From assembly GCF_905220565.1 (NCBI RefSeq), contig NC_059397.1:15935001-15999000 (forward strand): DNA of 64,000 nucleotides. The letters run 5' to 3'. The notes beneath the pieces are model-generated. The model was not told where the DNA came from. It worked only from the letters and a program-made list of their open reading frames with translations, and ran no database searches. Both the position numbers and the translations under genes were made by a program. Source of the stretch: Melitaea cinxia. Its lineage: Eukaryota; Arthropoda; Insecta; Lepidoptera; Nymphalidae. Of the stretch, positions 1 to 11,882 are shown piece by piece. The first letter of the stretch is position 1; every line of letters starts with the position of its first letter.

Positions 1-320
1 TATCATATATAGTAAACAGTGTACTGACCTATTAAGATGATGCAAACTGGCGGAATAGACAAATTCGTTTTTTTACTGTTATAGAATGTTGTTACTTTAT
101 AAATAAATTAAAATATATTGTTGAAAACTGTTTAAAAGACTATATCAGCCAGGAGATATTTTTTTACGTCAAGATTATTAATCTATAACTAGTGGTAGCC
201 TAGTGGTCGAAATTCGAATATAATTAATTTAAATTATAAGTAAGCATTCGGAATCCGCAGAGAGCAATCGTCAAGAAACTCTGGAGTAACCACAGACATC
301 ATAATTCCATCATATATTTG

Positions 321-344
321 ACACACACACACACACACACACAC
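321..344 (+). repeat. (AC)12 microsatellite
   Basis: Twelve uninterrupted AC units are followed by gcatatata. Confidence 0.95.
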
Positions 345-437
345 GCATATATAGAGTAGAGTAGAGTATATACTCTTTTATTTATTATTATAAAAGTATA
401 GTCTGACAACAGAACCTTAATAATGTTCACACTTATC

Positions 438-665
438 ATCATCATCATTACAGCCTATACAGTCCACTGCTGGACACAGGCCTCCACAAGTTTACGCCAA
501 AAATAACGTGAACTCATGTGTTTTGCCATAGTCACCACGCTGGGCAGGCGGGTTGGTGACCGCAGTACTGGCTTTGTCGCACCGAAGACGCTGATGCCCG
601 TCTTCGGCCTGTGTATTTCAAAGCCAGCAGTTGGGTGGTTATTCCGCCACCAGTCGGCATATATA
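438..665 (+). repeat. repeat B copy
   Basis: Contains 'gtccactgctggacacaggc' and 'ctccacaagtttacgccaaa', then the GTCACCACGCTGGGCAGGCG and CCCGTCTTCGGCCTGTGTAT blocks shared with copies near 13400, 17900, 40740 and 56180. It is truncated at the 3' side after the 'ccaccagtcggc' block. Confidence 0.75.
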
Positions 666-1017
666 TAAATATACTTTTAAACTAAATTGTCTTAGAAGAA
701 ATATTATAAGAAAAAATTTTAATATTTTAAAATATATATGCAATTATCACTATCATAAAAATGCAACTTAAAGTAATAAATGTTCATAAAAATAAACGAG
801 TTAAAAAACCCATATTTAACAATAAAGTAAGTGAAATGGACTTTCATCACACGTGCAGACCTTAATATATGTATATAATCAGTTATTATTTTAAATATAT
901 AAAATTCTAATAAGGAAGTTAGTTTCATATAAAAAAATTGTTGAGAAGATAATCCTGCTTATCTGAACAGGAAACACTTACACCACAAAACATATGATAA
1001 CATAATGCCAAAAATCC

Positions 1018-1115
1018 GTATGGCTTATACAAACATTTGTCACTAACGCAAATCAAACTAGCGAACGTTTTTGCAACAGCCAGCTGTTGTGACCATTGCG
1101 CCAATTCATCGTCAA
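1018..1115 (-). repeat. repeat A (SINE) head fragment
   Basis: 'acaaacatttgtca' and 'agccagctgttgtgaccatt' match the reverse complement of the tRNA-like head of repeat A. Degenerate and without the tail. Confidence 0.4.
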
Positions 1116-1342
1116 TTCGTAGTCGTCATTATTTAAACAATTATCAACTTTATTAGTACTAAATAAATTTTAATAAAATCACATATACATCGAAATTCTA
1201 AAGAATAAGTAACTAGGATTCTCCTTCCCACCACCCTCCACCTCTCTACTACTCTAAGTTTCTCTAAGTATATGTAACTGTGGTTCCAACAATGCAAGTA
1301 AATCTACAATATAAGGCATAAATTAAGCTGCAATTTTTGATC

Positions 1343-1528
1343 GCTTCAGCCTGTAATATTCCACTGCTGGGCATAATCCTCTTTCCCCATGTAAGACAAG
1401 GATCAGAGCTTAATCCATCACGCTGCTCGAATGCGGGTTGGTGGATATATTCCCTACTATGAGTAACAATCGCTATCAGGTGTACATGATAGCGACCTAC
1501 GGCTTAACGTGCTTTGAGGCACGGTGAA
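1343..1528 (-). repeat. repeat A (SINE), 5'-truncated copy
   Basis: Reverse complement of the repeat A tail: 'cttcagcctgtaatattcca', 'ctgctgggcataatcctctt' and 'gagcttaatccatcacgctg' are followed by the 'cgctatcaggtgtacatgat' block. The tRNA-like head is missing. Confidence 0.75.
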
Positions 1529-2739
1529 GAGACCCAATAATATTCGAACACAAGTTAAGAGATACCTGTATATATGTTTTATTTAGAATACGTTTAAAAA
1601 CAAGAACTGTAGCAAAAATTGTAAGTACTATAAAAAATTAAGTATTTTTATATCTTCATTTTCCATTAGCTTAGTCCGTGCTAAACGTATTTTTAGTACG
1701 AATAATATCAACACTAATCCTACCGATCAGAAAGCAACGGTAATTATATACTTATAGTTTTTGCAGCTTTAGTATTAGCTAAACTTGTATAAACTCCGAA
1801 CCTACGGTTTAAAACGTGAATGAAGTAAAATAATTATAACCACAAATAATGTTATCTCTTTGTTTGAGTTCGCAATGTGGCTACAAGATAGTTGAGTGTA
1901 GAATTAGACAAACATATATTTTCATACTTTTTGTACATTTGTAAATATTTTTCAGTGTTCAGATGATAGTTTAATTTAGAAAGTCGAGGAAACAGCTTCA
2001 AAATAATGCCTGTAATGCTAATGTTTAGTCTAAAATTCTAAGACGCTCCTAATAATCTATCCAATTTGAAAATACATTGATCCCTTAATGAGCTTTTTAT
2101 ATATAGAGTTTCAGATTTTCCTAATTCTTTAGTTATAATAAATATTCAGTATATACATACAAATAGCGTAATTTTATAATATTATTTATATTTATATTAT
2201 AAATATATACACAATACACACGTTACACGTTTACATACACATATTATATACGTTTCTAAATTCATTAATCATCCGTTATGATAAGTGTTAGCGGAATGAG
2301 TCAACTATTTACTATGACCGTGTAATTTTATTTAATTAACACACTAAAGAACACTTAAATACACGTAAATACTGTAATTTTATAATAACGCTGAAAAACA
2401 ATATAAACGAGATAATTTGTTTATTAGTTTTGTTTACTAATAAATATGAAAATAATGAAACACGTGGTAACTATAAATAAAAATTATAAATACTATTTTA
2501 CATTCTTAATAACAAAATAAATGTTTGCGTGAACACTTTTTCTTTTACAAATACAACCCTTAAACATTTAAGTATGTACGTATTATCTTCACCACTATAT
2601 TGAACACATCAAAATGTAAGCTTGAAAGTGACAACCCTCAATTGTAAATAATAATGTAATACAGAGAAACAATTAACAAACATAAAGCAATTTAACCTAC
2701 GAAACAAACAAGAAGTCAGAGACATTATTAATACAGCTA

Positions 2740-2905
2740 TTTAAATAAATAATTATATATTTACTATGTTTCAATATGTTACTCGACCTTCAAGACATAA
2801 GGGCGTCATTACAAGGCGAAGGTTATCTTTAATTAGCTTTTACGATTAATTAAAACTTATTAAGTCTAGTGATTGTAATTTTTTATTTTCACTTTTATTA
2901 TGTGT
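2740..2905. repeat. diverged noncoding segment shared with 29250-29420
   Basis: Shares 'atctttaattagctttta', 'gattaatta' and 'actatgt(t/-)tcaa.atgttac'-type blocks, in the same order and spacing, with 29250-29420. The copies are old and AT-rich; the family is unknown. Confidence 0.4.
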
Positions 2906-4037
2906 GAAAAGTCATTATGTTATGAAATTTTATTTCGTATATTTTTACTTACTCAGCAATGTTTTTAGCAAATATACAATGTACATATATGTGACATTGT
3001 CGCACACAACTAACAAACAAATAAGCTCATCTGGCCGCTATTATTTGCCCGATAGACCCTTATCTAAATCTCAAGGGTTACAGAAATTTTTCTATATCGT
3101 AAATATATCTAAAATTTATTCTTCAAATTACTAGAATTTTTATAGAATGAATAGAATAAAATAATGTTTTTTTTTTTTTATTTGAAGTTAATGAAATTTT
3201 CTTTCCAGAAATTTTAAAATAAATGTGTAGTGTAAAATAAATAACATACTATGATCAAAAGCAAAGCTCTGAAGTCAAACTTATAACGTATAAAGGCCTA
3301 GAAGCGTACTAGGACTTTACATATGAAATTAGCAATTTGTCGAACAGGCCGCTTTGAACTCTAATATAACTTTGTTAAAAATTCCAGAATTAAATTAGAG
3401 ATTCATTTGTTTTCGCTCCATTTAATTTTGATTTGACACCGTTTTATTTACAATATAAAAAAAAAACTTAAAATATAGCGTAATTTAGAAATACGATTTC
3501 CATCACCGGACCAGTGCCCCAAAAATAGCTCGAATGATTAATAGGAATGAATAATATTTTTGGGAGCACATTTCCAAAGGACCAAGTTTTTATTATTTTG
3601 TAAAATTTGATCTACAGAATAAAGCTACCTTAGAAATATACCATGTGTGTGATAATACATGTTTCAGTAATTAATTTTAATTAAAATAATGTTCAAAAAT
3701 TTTTTTGCGGTAACCTTGCTTTAGTAAACACATGACCAGTTTCTATAAACCCGTTATGCATATATATTATAGTTTAATACGGTAAAATACCGTAAGTATA
3801 ATAAGATTTATTATATCATAATACATTGTAACTATTTATTTTTATATAATAACATTTTGAAAATGTTTTATATAAGAAGGCTCTTATCAAACATTCCATA
3901 AAAATATTATTTTTCTTTTTGAAGCAAGAATAAATTTTATTGAGTGATGTTCAACAATCGTATCTATTATAAATAAATCATTTTTTTCTCCAGATAAGGA
4001 TACATGTAGCTTTAAGTAACATAACATTCAATTATTA

Positions 4038-4366
4038 GTCGTACTGACGACCGCTCTGGTTTAATTGTGCGTGTGCCGTGTCGACGGTACCTAAACACCG
4101 ACGGTCGCGGGTTGTTATTTGTGTTTATACAAATATTTATTTCTGGTCTGGTTGTTAGTCCTTGTGGGTCTCACCACTGTACCTCAGAGAGCACGTTAAG
4201 CTGTCGGTCCCAGTTGTTATCATGTAGACCTGATAGCATCGTTTCTCATAGTAGGGAATATATCCGCCAACCCGCATTGGAGCAGCGTGGTGGATTAAGC
4301 TCTGATCCTTCTCTTACATGGGGAAAGAGGCCTATGCTTAACAGTAGGATATTGCAGGCTGAAGCA
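4038..4366 (+). repeat. repeat A (SINE), nearly full length
   Basis: A degenerate tRNA-like head ('gcgtgtgccgtgtcgacggt ... ggtcgcgggttgtt') leads into 'agtccttgtgggtctcacca' and 'gagagcacgttaagctgtcg', ending 'gatattgcaggctgaagc'. An open reading frame across it is accidental. Confidence 0.78.
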
Positions 4367-5266
4367 AAATTATTAATCATTCATAAAACATATACAAACC
4401 AAAAAAATTTAAGTATAGTAAAAAAATAATCGTACATTATTTTGTACTAGATATTAACGTTTATTCAAACTATTTGAAACAATTGTATTGTTTTTATTAC
4501 TTAACTACCTTTACCTTTTTTCGATTCAGATACAAATTTTAAAATTAAAAAATAACATTTTCTGTCATAAAATTTATTTGACAGCATCCGTAAACAAACT
4601 TTATGCATAAAATCATTTAGATATTAAAATTTATTGTAAATATTAAATGTTGCAAAATCGTGTTTATAAAATTTTTGGGTAATCGAAACAGTCCACAAAC
4701 AATGTGTATTGACACACAGGTAAAACCCCGCAACGACTAGCGTAGTATAATTGGTTTTTTTTTTTTTTTAAATATATTTAGTTGTTTTTTTCTTATTGTG
4801 ATGTTTATGTATTTACAAACAATGTATGATGATCACGATATATTGTGTGCTTAATAAACAAACAGCGCCTTAAAATTCGATATACCATCGATACGTAATT
4901 GAAGCCAAAAAATACATTCATTGTATTAATGAAACATTTAAAACACTCATTAATACACAAAAATGTTTTCGCAAACAAATTAAACATTGCAAAGAATTCA
5001 GTCGGTTTTAACTCTCATAGTAAAATCATCATTATTTGTTTACATTTTTCGTCACGTTTCATTTGGTGACGTTATTTGATTAAGGTCAATTATTTATATA
5101 AACAGTATGTTTTTATTCAATCTTTTACCTTTAGTGAAAAAGTGATAAAAGTGTATTCCGTAGTTTCCTAGTAGTATAGTAGTCAACTACTTTATCCCTT
5201 TTAGCTGACCTTAAATTTTGTATATGTAGATGTAAATACCGTTCCCACACATAGGTAAAAAAATTG

Positions 5267-5267
<1 letters not shown>

Positions 5268-5338
<71 letters not shown>
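5268..5338 (+). repeat. (TA)n microsatellite
   Basis: About 70 bp of uninterrupted TA dinucleotides. Confidence 0.95.
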
Positions 5339-5341
<3 letters not shown>

Positions 5342-6836
5342 CAATTACTACATATATTTATACAATCTCATATATTTTCGATGTACAGACAGCGATCCGT
5401 TACAAATATACTTGAAACTAATTCCATATTATTTCCATCACAGTTAACTCTGCAAATTAGCAATAAAATAATGAGAGACAGATGTAATAAATTTCGTACT
5501 TTATATATATCTAGTGCGGAGACATATTGCAATTATTTAAAGTTTTGATATAATAACAAGACCCAATGACCTACTCTTGTTTAAGCGTGCCATTTAAGTC
5601 TCATTTTGTAAATAAAAACCTTGTAGCCAATATAAAATACTTGAAATAAGTAATCACGGTGATTCCATCATAATTGTCATTTGCGTACAATCTTTTTATT
5701 TACATAAACACTTTCATCTGAATGATTTCTGTATTTTTTTCTGTAAAAGTACTAAACAATCATCCGTCATCCATCATTTTTAAGAAACAAAGAACAAAGT
5801 ACAGTCGTTAAAAATCATTTCAATTCATCTATACTATGTAAACTATAAAATTAACTCCAAAAAATAAAATAAGAATATATTTAAAAAACAGGATTCAAGA
5901 TATAAAAAATACAGCTGTAGTTATTTTATTTCAATTCGATTTTATGGAAGATTATAGAATTTTAATAACCTCTATTATGCGTAAATGTTAATAACGTTAT
6001 TTTATTTGTTAGGGAAATAAAAAGGATATATAAACTGATTCACTAAATCCGCTATACTCAAACTATTACTAGCTACTTTGTCAAAACTATTTTTTTTATT
6101 AATAAAGTAACTACATTGTTAACTTGGAATTACGTTTTAATTAAAACCTAAATAATTCTGAAGAATTGCTTGCAGCTCGCGACACCATGACACACACGTG
6201 ATGTGTATGTGGCCCCTATAAAAAAAGAGGGAGTGTGGCCGCACTAAATCCTAAAACTAATAATTAAAAGATTTAAACTTTAAATCCCAAAAACCAATTT
6301 GTTTATATTTTATGTAATAAATTATTAAATTTAAAATTCAAAATCCATAATTGTACACAACTCTTTGGCCTTCGCTCAATATTATTTAATATTAACAGAT
6401 TGCAAATAATTTATCATCAGATTTAAAATTCTCAAAAAACATTTAATTACTCAAGGAAACGAGCTTTCGATCAATATAATTATTACTATTATAAAATATT
6501 TAAAGTCAAAAAAGTTATATACATATTTCTGGTTTAAAGCAAAATTATTAATAAATTATAAATAAAAACATTTATTTCAGATGATTAAAGTCAGACAAGG
6601 GGAGACGAAACCAGACATTTACAGACATTTTCAGTTAATTTCAATTTTTACACGATTCTGGTTTAATAATACAAGTACTTGTTTAAACTTCTGAGCTTCA
6701 AATTATCTCGACTTAAATTTTCTTATACTAAATGCGATATTTTTTTCCTTTATCTATCTATGTACACCAACTTCTTTGACGTTTAATCGAGGAGTTAGTG
6801 ATGATATGATCATGATCTCTGGAGGTAAGTCATACG

Positions 6837-7160
6837 CTTCAGCCGGTAATATCCCACTACTGGGCATAGGCCTCTTTCACCATGTAGGAGAAGGATCGGA
6901 GCTTAATTCACCACGCTGCTCCAATGCAGGTTAGTGGATATATTCCTATGAGTATAGTTGAGTTAGTATTGCTATGAGTAACGATCGCTATCAGGTGTAC
7001 ATGATAACAACCGGGACCGACGGTTTAACGTGACCCATAAGAACTGCACAAACACCCAGACCACAGCAAACATCTGTATGGCCAATACAAATGTTTGTCA
7101 TGTGCGGGGATCGAACCCGCAACCGCCAGCGCAACAGTAGCCAGGTAGTACAGGTAAACC
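6837..7160 (-). repeat. repeat A (tRNA-headed SINE), full length
   Basis: Read on the minus strand it starts with a tRNA-like head carrying a clear B box ('gggttcgatccccgcacatg'), runs through 'gccatacagatgtttgctgt' and 'agcgatcgttactcatagc', and ends 'gggatattaccggctgaag'. This is one of the best preserved copies in the window. An 18-bp internal expansion near 6940-6975 repeats 'ctatgagta'. Confidence 0.82.
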
Positions 7161-7274
7161 ATAGAGTAGTTGTTTTTGTCTTTATAATAAAACAATATAA
7201 ATATATTAAATAAAAAAAATTACCATAAAAAACATGTTTCGACTAGAAAATCGTATATTTATAAATATTACTAA

Positions 7275-7278
<4 letters not shown>

Positions 7279-7321
<43 letters not shown>
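7279..7321 (+). repeat. (TA)n microsatellite
   Basis: About 42 bp of uninterrupted TA dinucleotides. Confidence 0.95.
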
Positions 7322-7325
<4 letters not shown>

Positions 7326-9009
7326 CACGATCCGCTTTCCATAGCAGTGTAAGTTTTAGAAACCAACATAAAAGATTTTATTACTAGCGTTATGTGTAAA
7401 TAAAGTTGTTTGCATTAAGATAACAAATCTATAAAAGTTACTTAAATGTAATATAAATGAATCATTGTATTCGAATAATATTAGTGTTTATATTCTATCA
7501 TCGTATTCAATCACCAACGTATAAATGAAACATGCATTTACTGTATTGTATGACCCGCGCAGTGCATATGCAAGCAGTTTACTGTAAATACTATTCAAGA
7601 ATACATTATCTTACTCTATTGTTTTAATTTTGATTTAACAATGAAAAGTTCTTTATATTTTCATCACAATGTTCTCATGAAGTATATGAAAAGGCGATCT
7701 AGTCTAAGCTAGGACCACGTGCGTATAATCTAAATCAAAAAACTGACGTCAGCTTGATTAAGATCTACTGTTTAATGACGAAAATTTGTATCACCTAAAA
7801 ATTGCGTGCCAATTAATTTTTTTATTAAAACAGTATATTAAAGTGAACTAGTACGTGTGTAGTTTATTTACTTTTGATTAAGATGGAAATATATTAATGA
7901 AAAAAAATCTGAGTTAAAATCATTTTTATCAATGTGATGCACATGCGCTTCGCATACCAAAACAAAAAAAAATACTGCATGGCTCGCCGCGGTCAATCGC
8001 CCCTGCTACTACTAAAGGGTACGAGAATAAAAGGTTATTAAACTTAAATTTGTATTACCAGAACCTTCGAAGTTACCTTCGACTCTTAAATATTTTAAAA
8101 TGTTAACAGTCCCCTTCGATAAACGATTTTAGAAACGTATTGGAACAAGTTTAAGAAACAACAGTATTGAAAATAAGTTTGTAAAATAATTATATAAATG
8201 CAATAGATGAATTGTTAACAAAAATGAAAAAAAAATAATATATCTGTCAACTTTTCTAACTGATCCAACATTAAAACAATAAAATCTCCTATTTCAAAAC
8301 GAAATAAATAAGATAGATATAAATATTCCAAACTACTACAGTCAAAGGCCAAACAACACTGCCTTTAAATAACATCCGCATTTTCATCTTTTCTTTTTGA
8401 TAAAAAACTTCCACCATTTATCAATGTGATTAAAATTTGAAAATAACTGCAACAAATTGAAGATCGTAACGTTTAGCGTAGAAATATTTAACCATTTCAT
8501 CATCCTTGAAGTTAATGAAAACCTATTTAATTACAAACAGTAGAAAACCTTTTTCAATGTTAATTCTATTATTGTGCGTTTTAAGGAAAACTCTCATCGA
8601 TAAACAATCATTAACACTACTCGCCTTGATAATTTCATGGAATAAAAAAAAATCAGATTCACATTTTAGCATTACATTTTTTTTTTTTTTTTCATTTATT
8701 GGACAGGCTTTTAATAGTTATCTATATTATATATTTTAATAGTTATATAGAATCGGTTTGTCACAACATTGATATTTAATATCCACATAAAGATATGCGA
8801 TTTAAAATGACCATTGGTATATAACTTCCGCTTAAATTGGTAGTGCCATTTGAATATTTTACTGGCGCATGTTATGTCGTTAAAGTAACGTATGGAACAT
8901 TACTACTATAGCTTTTAAAGTATTAAGGATTAATTCATAATTATATGAATAAAAAGAATAAAAAAGTACGAGTAGTTCTATTATATAGTAATAAAAAAGT
9001 AATACTTAC

Positions 9010-9481
9010 TTTGCAAAGCCCATCTCTTGTTCAAGATAAGTCCATCAAGAAACCTATAGCCCTGTTCCCTGCAGGCTTTCTCCTTCACGTTGGCAACTGC
9101 ACTTGTTAGGGATAGCAGATCACTGGCGAGAACCACCGAAGAGGCATAGTCAGGGGACTCATTTACTGCATTCACTTTAGGTGCCTCATTTCTACCAGCT
9201 CCATCATCATAAACATTGTATCCCGAATCTGGTTCGGTTTTAATATCGTACAAGTCATGTTTCAACTTTTCTGCTAGCTTAGCAACTAGATCCCTATCGA
9301 TGCCTAGTTTTTGAGCGGTTTGATTCAACCGATCTATATCTCGCGGTTCTATGCTACTGGTCGTATTTAAGAAAGATGTCAGTCTTTTCAAAACGTGTTG
9401 GTCGGTGTTTGTGTTGTTAGGAGATATTTCGATGGCGGACACCGCGCACGCGATCGTGAATAGCGCTCCGATAGAGATCAT
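9010..9481 (-). CDS. second NRF-6-like gene, first exon (partial gene, continues off the left edge)
   Basis: The ATG at 9481 opens MISIGALFTIACAVSA, a signal peptide. An Asn/Thr-rich, probably glycosylated stretch follows, then a Leu/Lys-rich helix-like segment (NQTAQKLGIDRDLVAKLAEK), and finally CREQGYRFLDGLILNKRWAL plus Gln, the first block of an NRF domain. The exon ends GCAAA before GTAAGT at phase 1, the same intron position and phase as exon 1 of the complete gene that ends 1.8 kb upstream on the same strand. It has 157 codons plus one base. No second exon (DA..K.PSGLL.GN) could be recognised in 1-9009, so intron 1 is probably longer than 9 kb. The gene is probably intact; a broken copy cannot be excluded. 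Confidence 0.85.
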
Positions 9482-9789
9482 AGTGAAGGCGTGCGCACGC
9501 GCCGATTCTGTTTACCGACTGATGCACAACCTTCGAGGCTTGATCAATGAAACAAACTGAGTAAGCGCTTTGTCCGCATAGTGTCCTGTGACCATTACCC
9601 TATTATAATTGCTTCATTGTTCGATTACGCCGACGTCATTTTGAGTGACAGTGTGATAGAAGAATATTTTATAGTAAACTCTTTTAAAATATTTGATTAA
9701 ATAAAATATTTTAATCCATTCATTCTTTATAGTATAATGATAATTGAATACATCTAATAATATAGCTAATTGTAATAAATAGTCCTTAA

Positions 9790-10200
9790 TTTTAGGGTTC
9801 CGTGGAACCCTTATAGGATAACTTTGTTGTCCGTCTGTCTGTCAAGAACCTTTTTCTCAGAAACACGTTGAAGTATCAAGCTGAAATTCATATTAAATAC
9901 TCAAGTCTACTGTTTCTAGGAGCTGAGAAGAAATCAAACCTTTAACCAACGTAATCAAAAGATACAGCTGTTTAAGCTGCAAATTTTCGAAACTCGCAAA
10001 GGAATCAAAGCCTAAATGGTACTTCCCGTGACCTCAGAATCTTAAAATTTGGTATGAAGCAACGTCTTACAGCACAAATAAAGGAAAAATTGCGAAAAGC
10101 TTAAATTTTTTGTTACCTAATATAATAAAAATATTTTTCATAATTTTGTTTGTAGAGTACCTTGGTACACGAGTCCGACTCGCACTTGCCCGTTTTTTTT
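9790..10200 (+). repeat. repeat F, dispersed lepidopteran element
   Basis: It starts near a short palindrome (GGGTTCC gt GGAACCC, 9795-9810), continues through 'gtccgtctgtctgtcaagaa' and ends 'gagtccgactcgcacttgcc' plus a T run. These are the two recognisable ends of a non-autonomous element common in moth and butterfly genomes. It has no coding capacity. Exact class unknown (Helitron-like is one possibility). Confidence 0.6.
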
Positions 10201-11300
10201 ATATTTTACTACTTTAAGCTATTATATTCAAAATGTATATAGCAAAAATGGCATTGTACTTTATAAATAAATAAGACAATTTTAACTTTTACATTAAGGT
10301 TTTTAAATCTTCCAAATTATGTACGTAATGCTCTATTATTTTAATGATATTTTTGCAATCAATAGAAATAAAAATTCATTGCCCTTTGTTGCTTAGTGCA
10401 AAACTCGAAATCCTAGAGCCATTCGGGTTATTTTGTTTTCTAGCTTCCTAATAATTTGTAGAAAGTTCTTACGGAATGAAAAAAAATCATACAAATTGTA
10501 TTTGTAAAAATTTAAAATTTTTGAAAACGTAATTGTCTTGTTCAACTTCTGGCATTCAAAAGTATGCAAGATAGATCGACGACTGTCGGCTTAGCTAGTA
10601 TGCAATGAAATAATTTATATTTTTACCCAATAAACAATTACCTACCAAAAATTGAATTACACAAGCTATACGGTAATTTATTGGACTTTTTATCTTATTA
10701 AAAATTACATATTGGAAAAAAAATACATTTATTCTTGTTATTGCAAAGTTGAAAAATTCGCTTCAAAAATGTAATTTTTTTCGATTGGATTTTTTAAAGA
10801 AAACCTTATAACCTCTTTCAAAGCGGTGGTAGATTTAATTCATATTAAACTTTATCATTTGTAGGAATTATATGATTATGATTTTAATGATATTTGAATA
10901 TATCGTACACATCCTTGTATACAAGTGTTGTTGTATACTTAAATGAAAAAATATTTAACGGTTTCGATATACCAGATACTTTTCACCTCTATAACTTTAT
11001 TTGATAAAAATTCAACGTAAAAAATAAATACATGGGATTTGTATTTTCTTTTTGGCCTTTGATTTTAATGCTCTTGAATTCAAATTATTTTACCAAGTAT
11101 TCAATAATGGTTTTCACGCATAACGGTTTGTGTCTAAATGCGGAAAACCGAGCCCACAACAAAACAAAAAAAAAAACAATAATGGTATATTAGTCAATTA
11201 TACTTAACAGTTTTTCGATTATTATTTTGAGTTTCACTTCAAGTATTTAAAGGTTTCAGACATAAAAAAAATAAATAAAAAATGATAAATGAGTATTTTT

Positions 11301-11306
11301 TTTATT
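11301..11306 (-). terminator. poly(A) signal AATAAA of the complete nrf-6-like gene
   Basis: On the minus strand AATAAA lies 16 nt beyond the stop codon, in a very AT-rich stretch. It is the first canonical hexamer after the coding region. Such hexamers are frequent by chance in this composition. Confidence 0.45.
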
Positions 11307-11321
11307 TAAATAATAAATTTC

Positions 11322-11882
11322 TTATCTATTATATCGATGATATTGACTCCCCGACCTCTCGTTACCATTCGCTGTCCATTCCCATTCGTCTAAATCCTGA
11401 TCATTTGTAAATGACCTTCTCGTTATATAATTTCTCCTTTCATCCCAAAAATTTTCCCCTGATTCTTCTTCGGCTTGTTCTTCTTCAATAATCTCTAAAT
11501 CTTCATCATCTAATCTTTCCAAGATTTCTTCCTCTAAAACCTCATCATCTTCTTCTTCTAAAATCTCTTCTAAGCCATCATTAATATCCCTCTGTATCTC
11601 GTATTCAACTTCAACTTCTGGGATCTCTTCTAATACTTCCCTATGGGCTAGAAACGTTCTTTTTACTTGAGGGGCTTCCTTTGTATTCTCATTTTGCTCA
11701 GTCTGTACTTCGTTTTCTTTATTATTCTGTATCTGGTTTTCATCAGATGCTTTTTTATCGTCTGCTTCTTCACCAGTTTTAGATTCAAATGATATTTTTG
11801 GTAACGACTGAAGTGGAATCACCAATGCTATCGTTAAAACAATCGATGTTAACAATATTACTAATACTTCTTGAAGATCAAT
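11322..11882 (-). CDS. nrf-6-like gene, exon 12: last helix and acidic tail, stop codon
   Basis: The acceptor attttccag is followed by IDLQEVLVILLTSIVLTIAL and VIPLQSLPKISFE, the last helix and its cytoplasmic border. A tail of about 145 residues follows, dominated by Glu and Asp (for example EILEEEDDEVLEEEILERLD) and ending SGSQYHRYNR before TAA at 11324-11322. Relatives normally have a much shorter tail. Length 561 nt including the stop. Confidence 0.92.
   Translation of the reverse strand: MDLQEVLVILLTSIVLTIALVIPLQSLPKISFESKTGEEADDKKASDENQIQNNKENEVQTEQNENTKEAPQVKRTFLAHREVLEEIPEVEVEYEIQRDINDGLEEILEEEDDEVLEEEILERLDDEDLEIIEEEQAEEESGENFWDERRNYITRRSFTNDQDLDEWEWTANGNERSGSQYHRYNR

Larger units (their letters stand above)
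1..9009 (-). other. presumed first intron of the left-hand nrf-6-like gene
   Basis: AT-rich sequence with repeat copies (B at 438-665, A at 1018-1115, 1343-1528, 4038-4366 and 6837-7160), an AC microsatellite near 321 and TA microsatellites near 5270 and 7280. No coding exon was recognised. 1665-2740, 2900-4030, 4370-5260, 5340-6830 and 7330-9000 hold nothing that could be named. Assignment to the intron rests on the direction of the exon at 9481-9010. Confidence 0.55.
9482..11321. other. spacer between two tandem nrf-6-like genes
   Basis: The spacer holds the promoter region of the left-hand gene (9482-9660, moderately GC-rich), one copy of repeat F (9790-10200), and AT-rich sequence from 10200 to 11300 in which nothing further was recognised. 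The short distance between the stop of one gene and the start of the next on the same strand fits tandem duplication. Confidence 0.6.

Noticed and set aside
4067..4429. 120-codon frame on the plus strand
   Set aside because: It is a translation of a repeat A SINE copy; similar frames appear in other copies.
8506..8739. 77-codon plus-strand frame with hydrophobic stretch
   Set aside because: Hydrophobicity comes from T-rich sequence. No supporting motif, and it lies in the presumed intron.
1..9009. Second exon of the left-hand nrf-6-like gene
   Set aside because: No stretch on the minus strand encodes the DA..K.PSGLL.GN block; assumed to lie outside the window.
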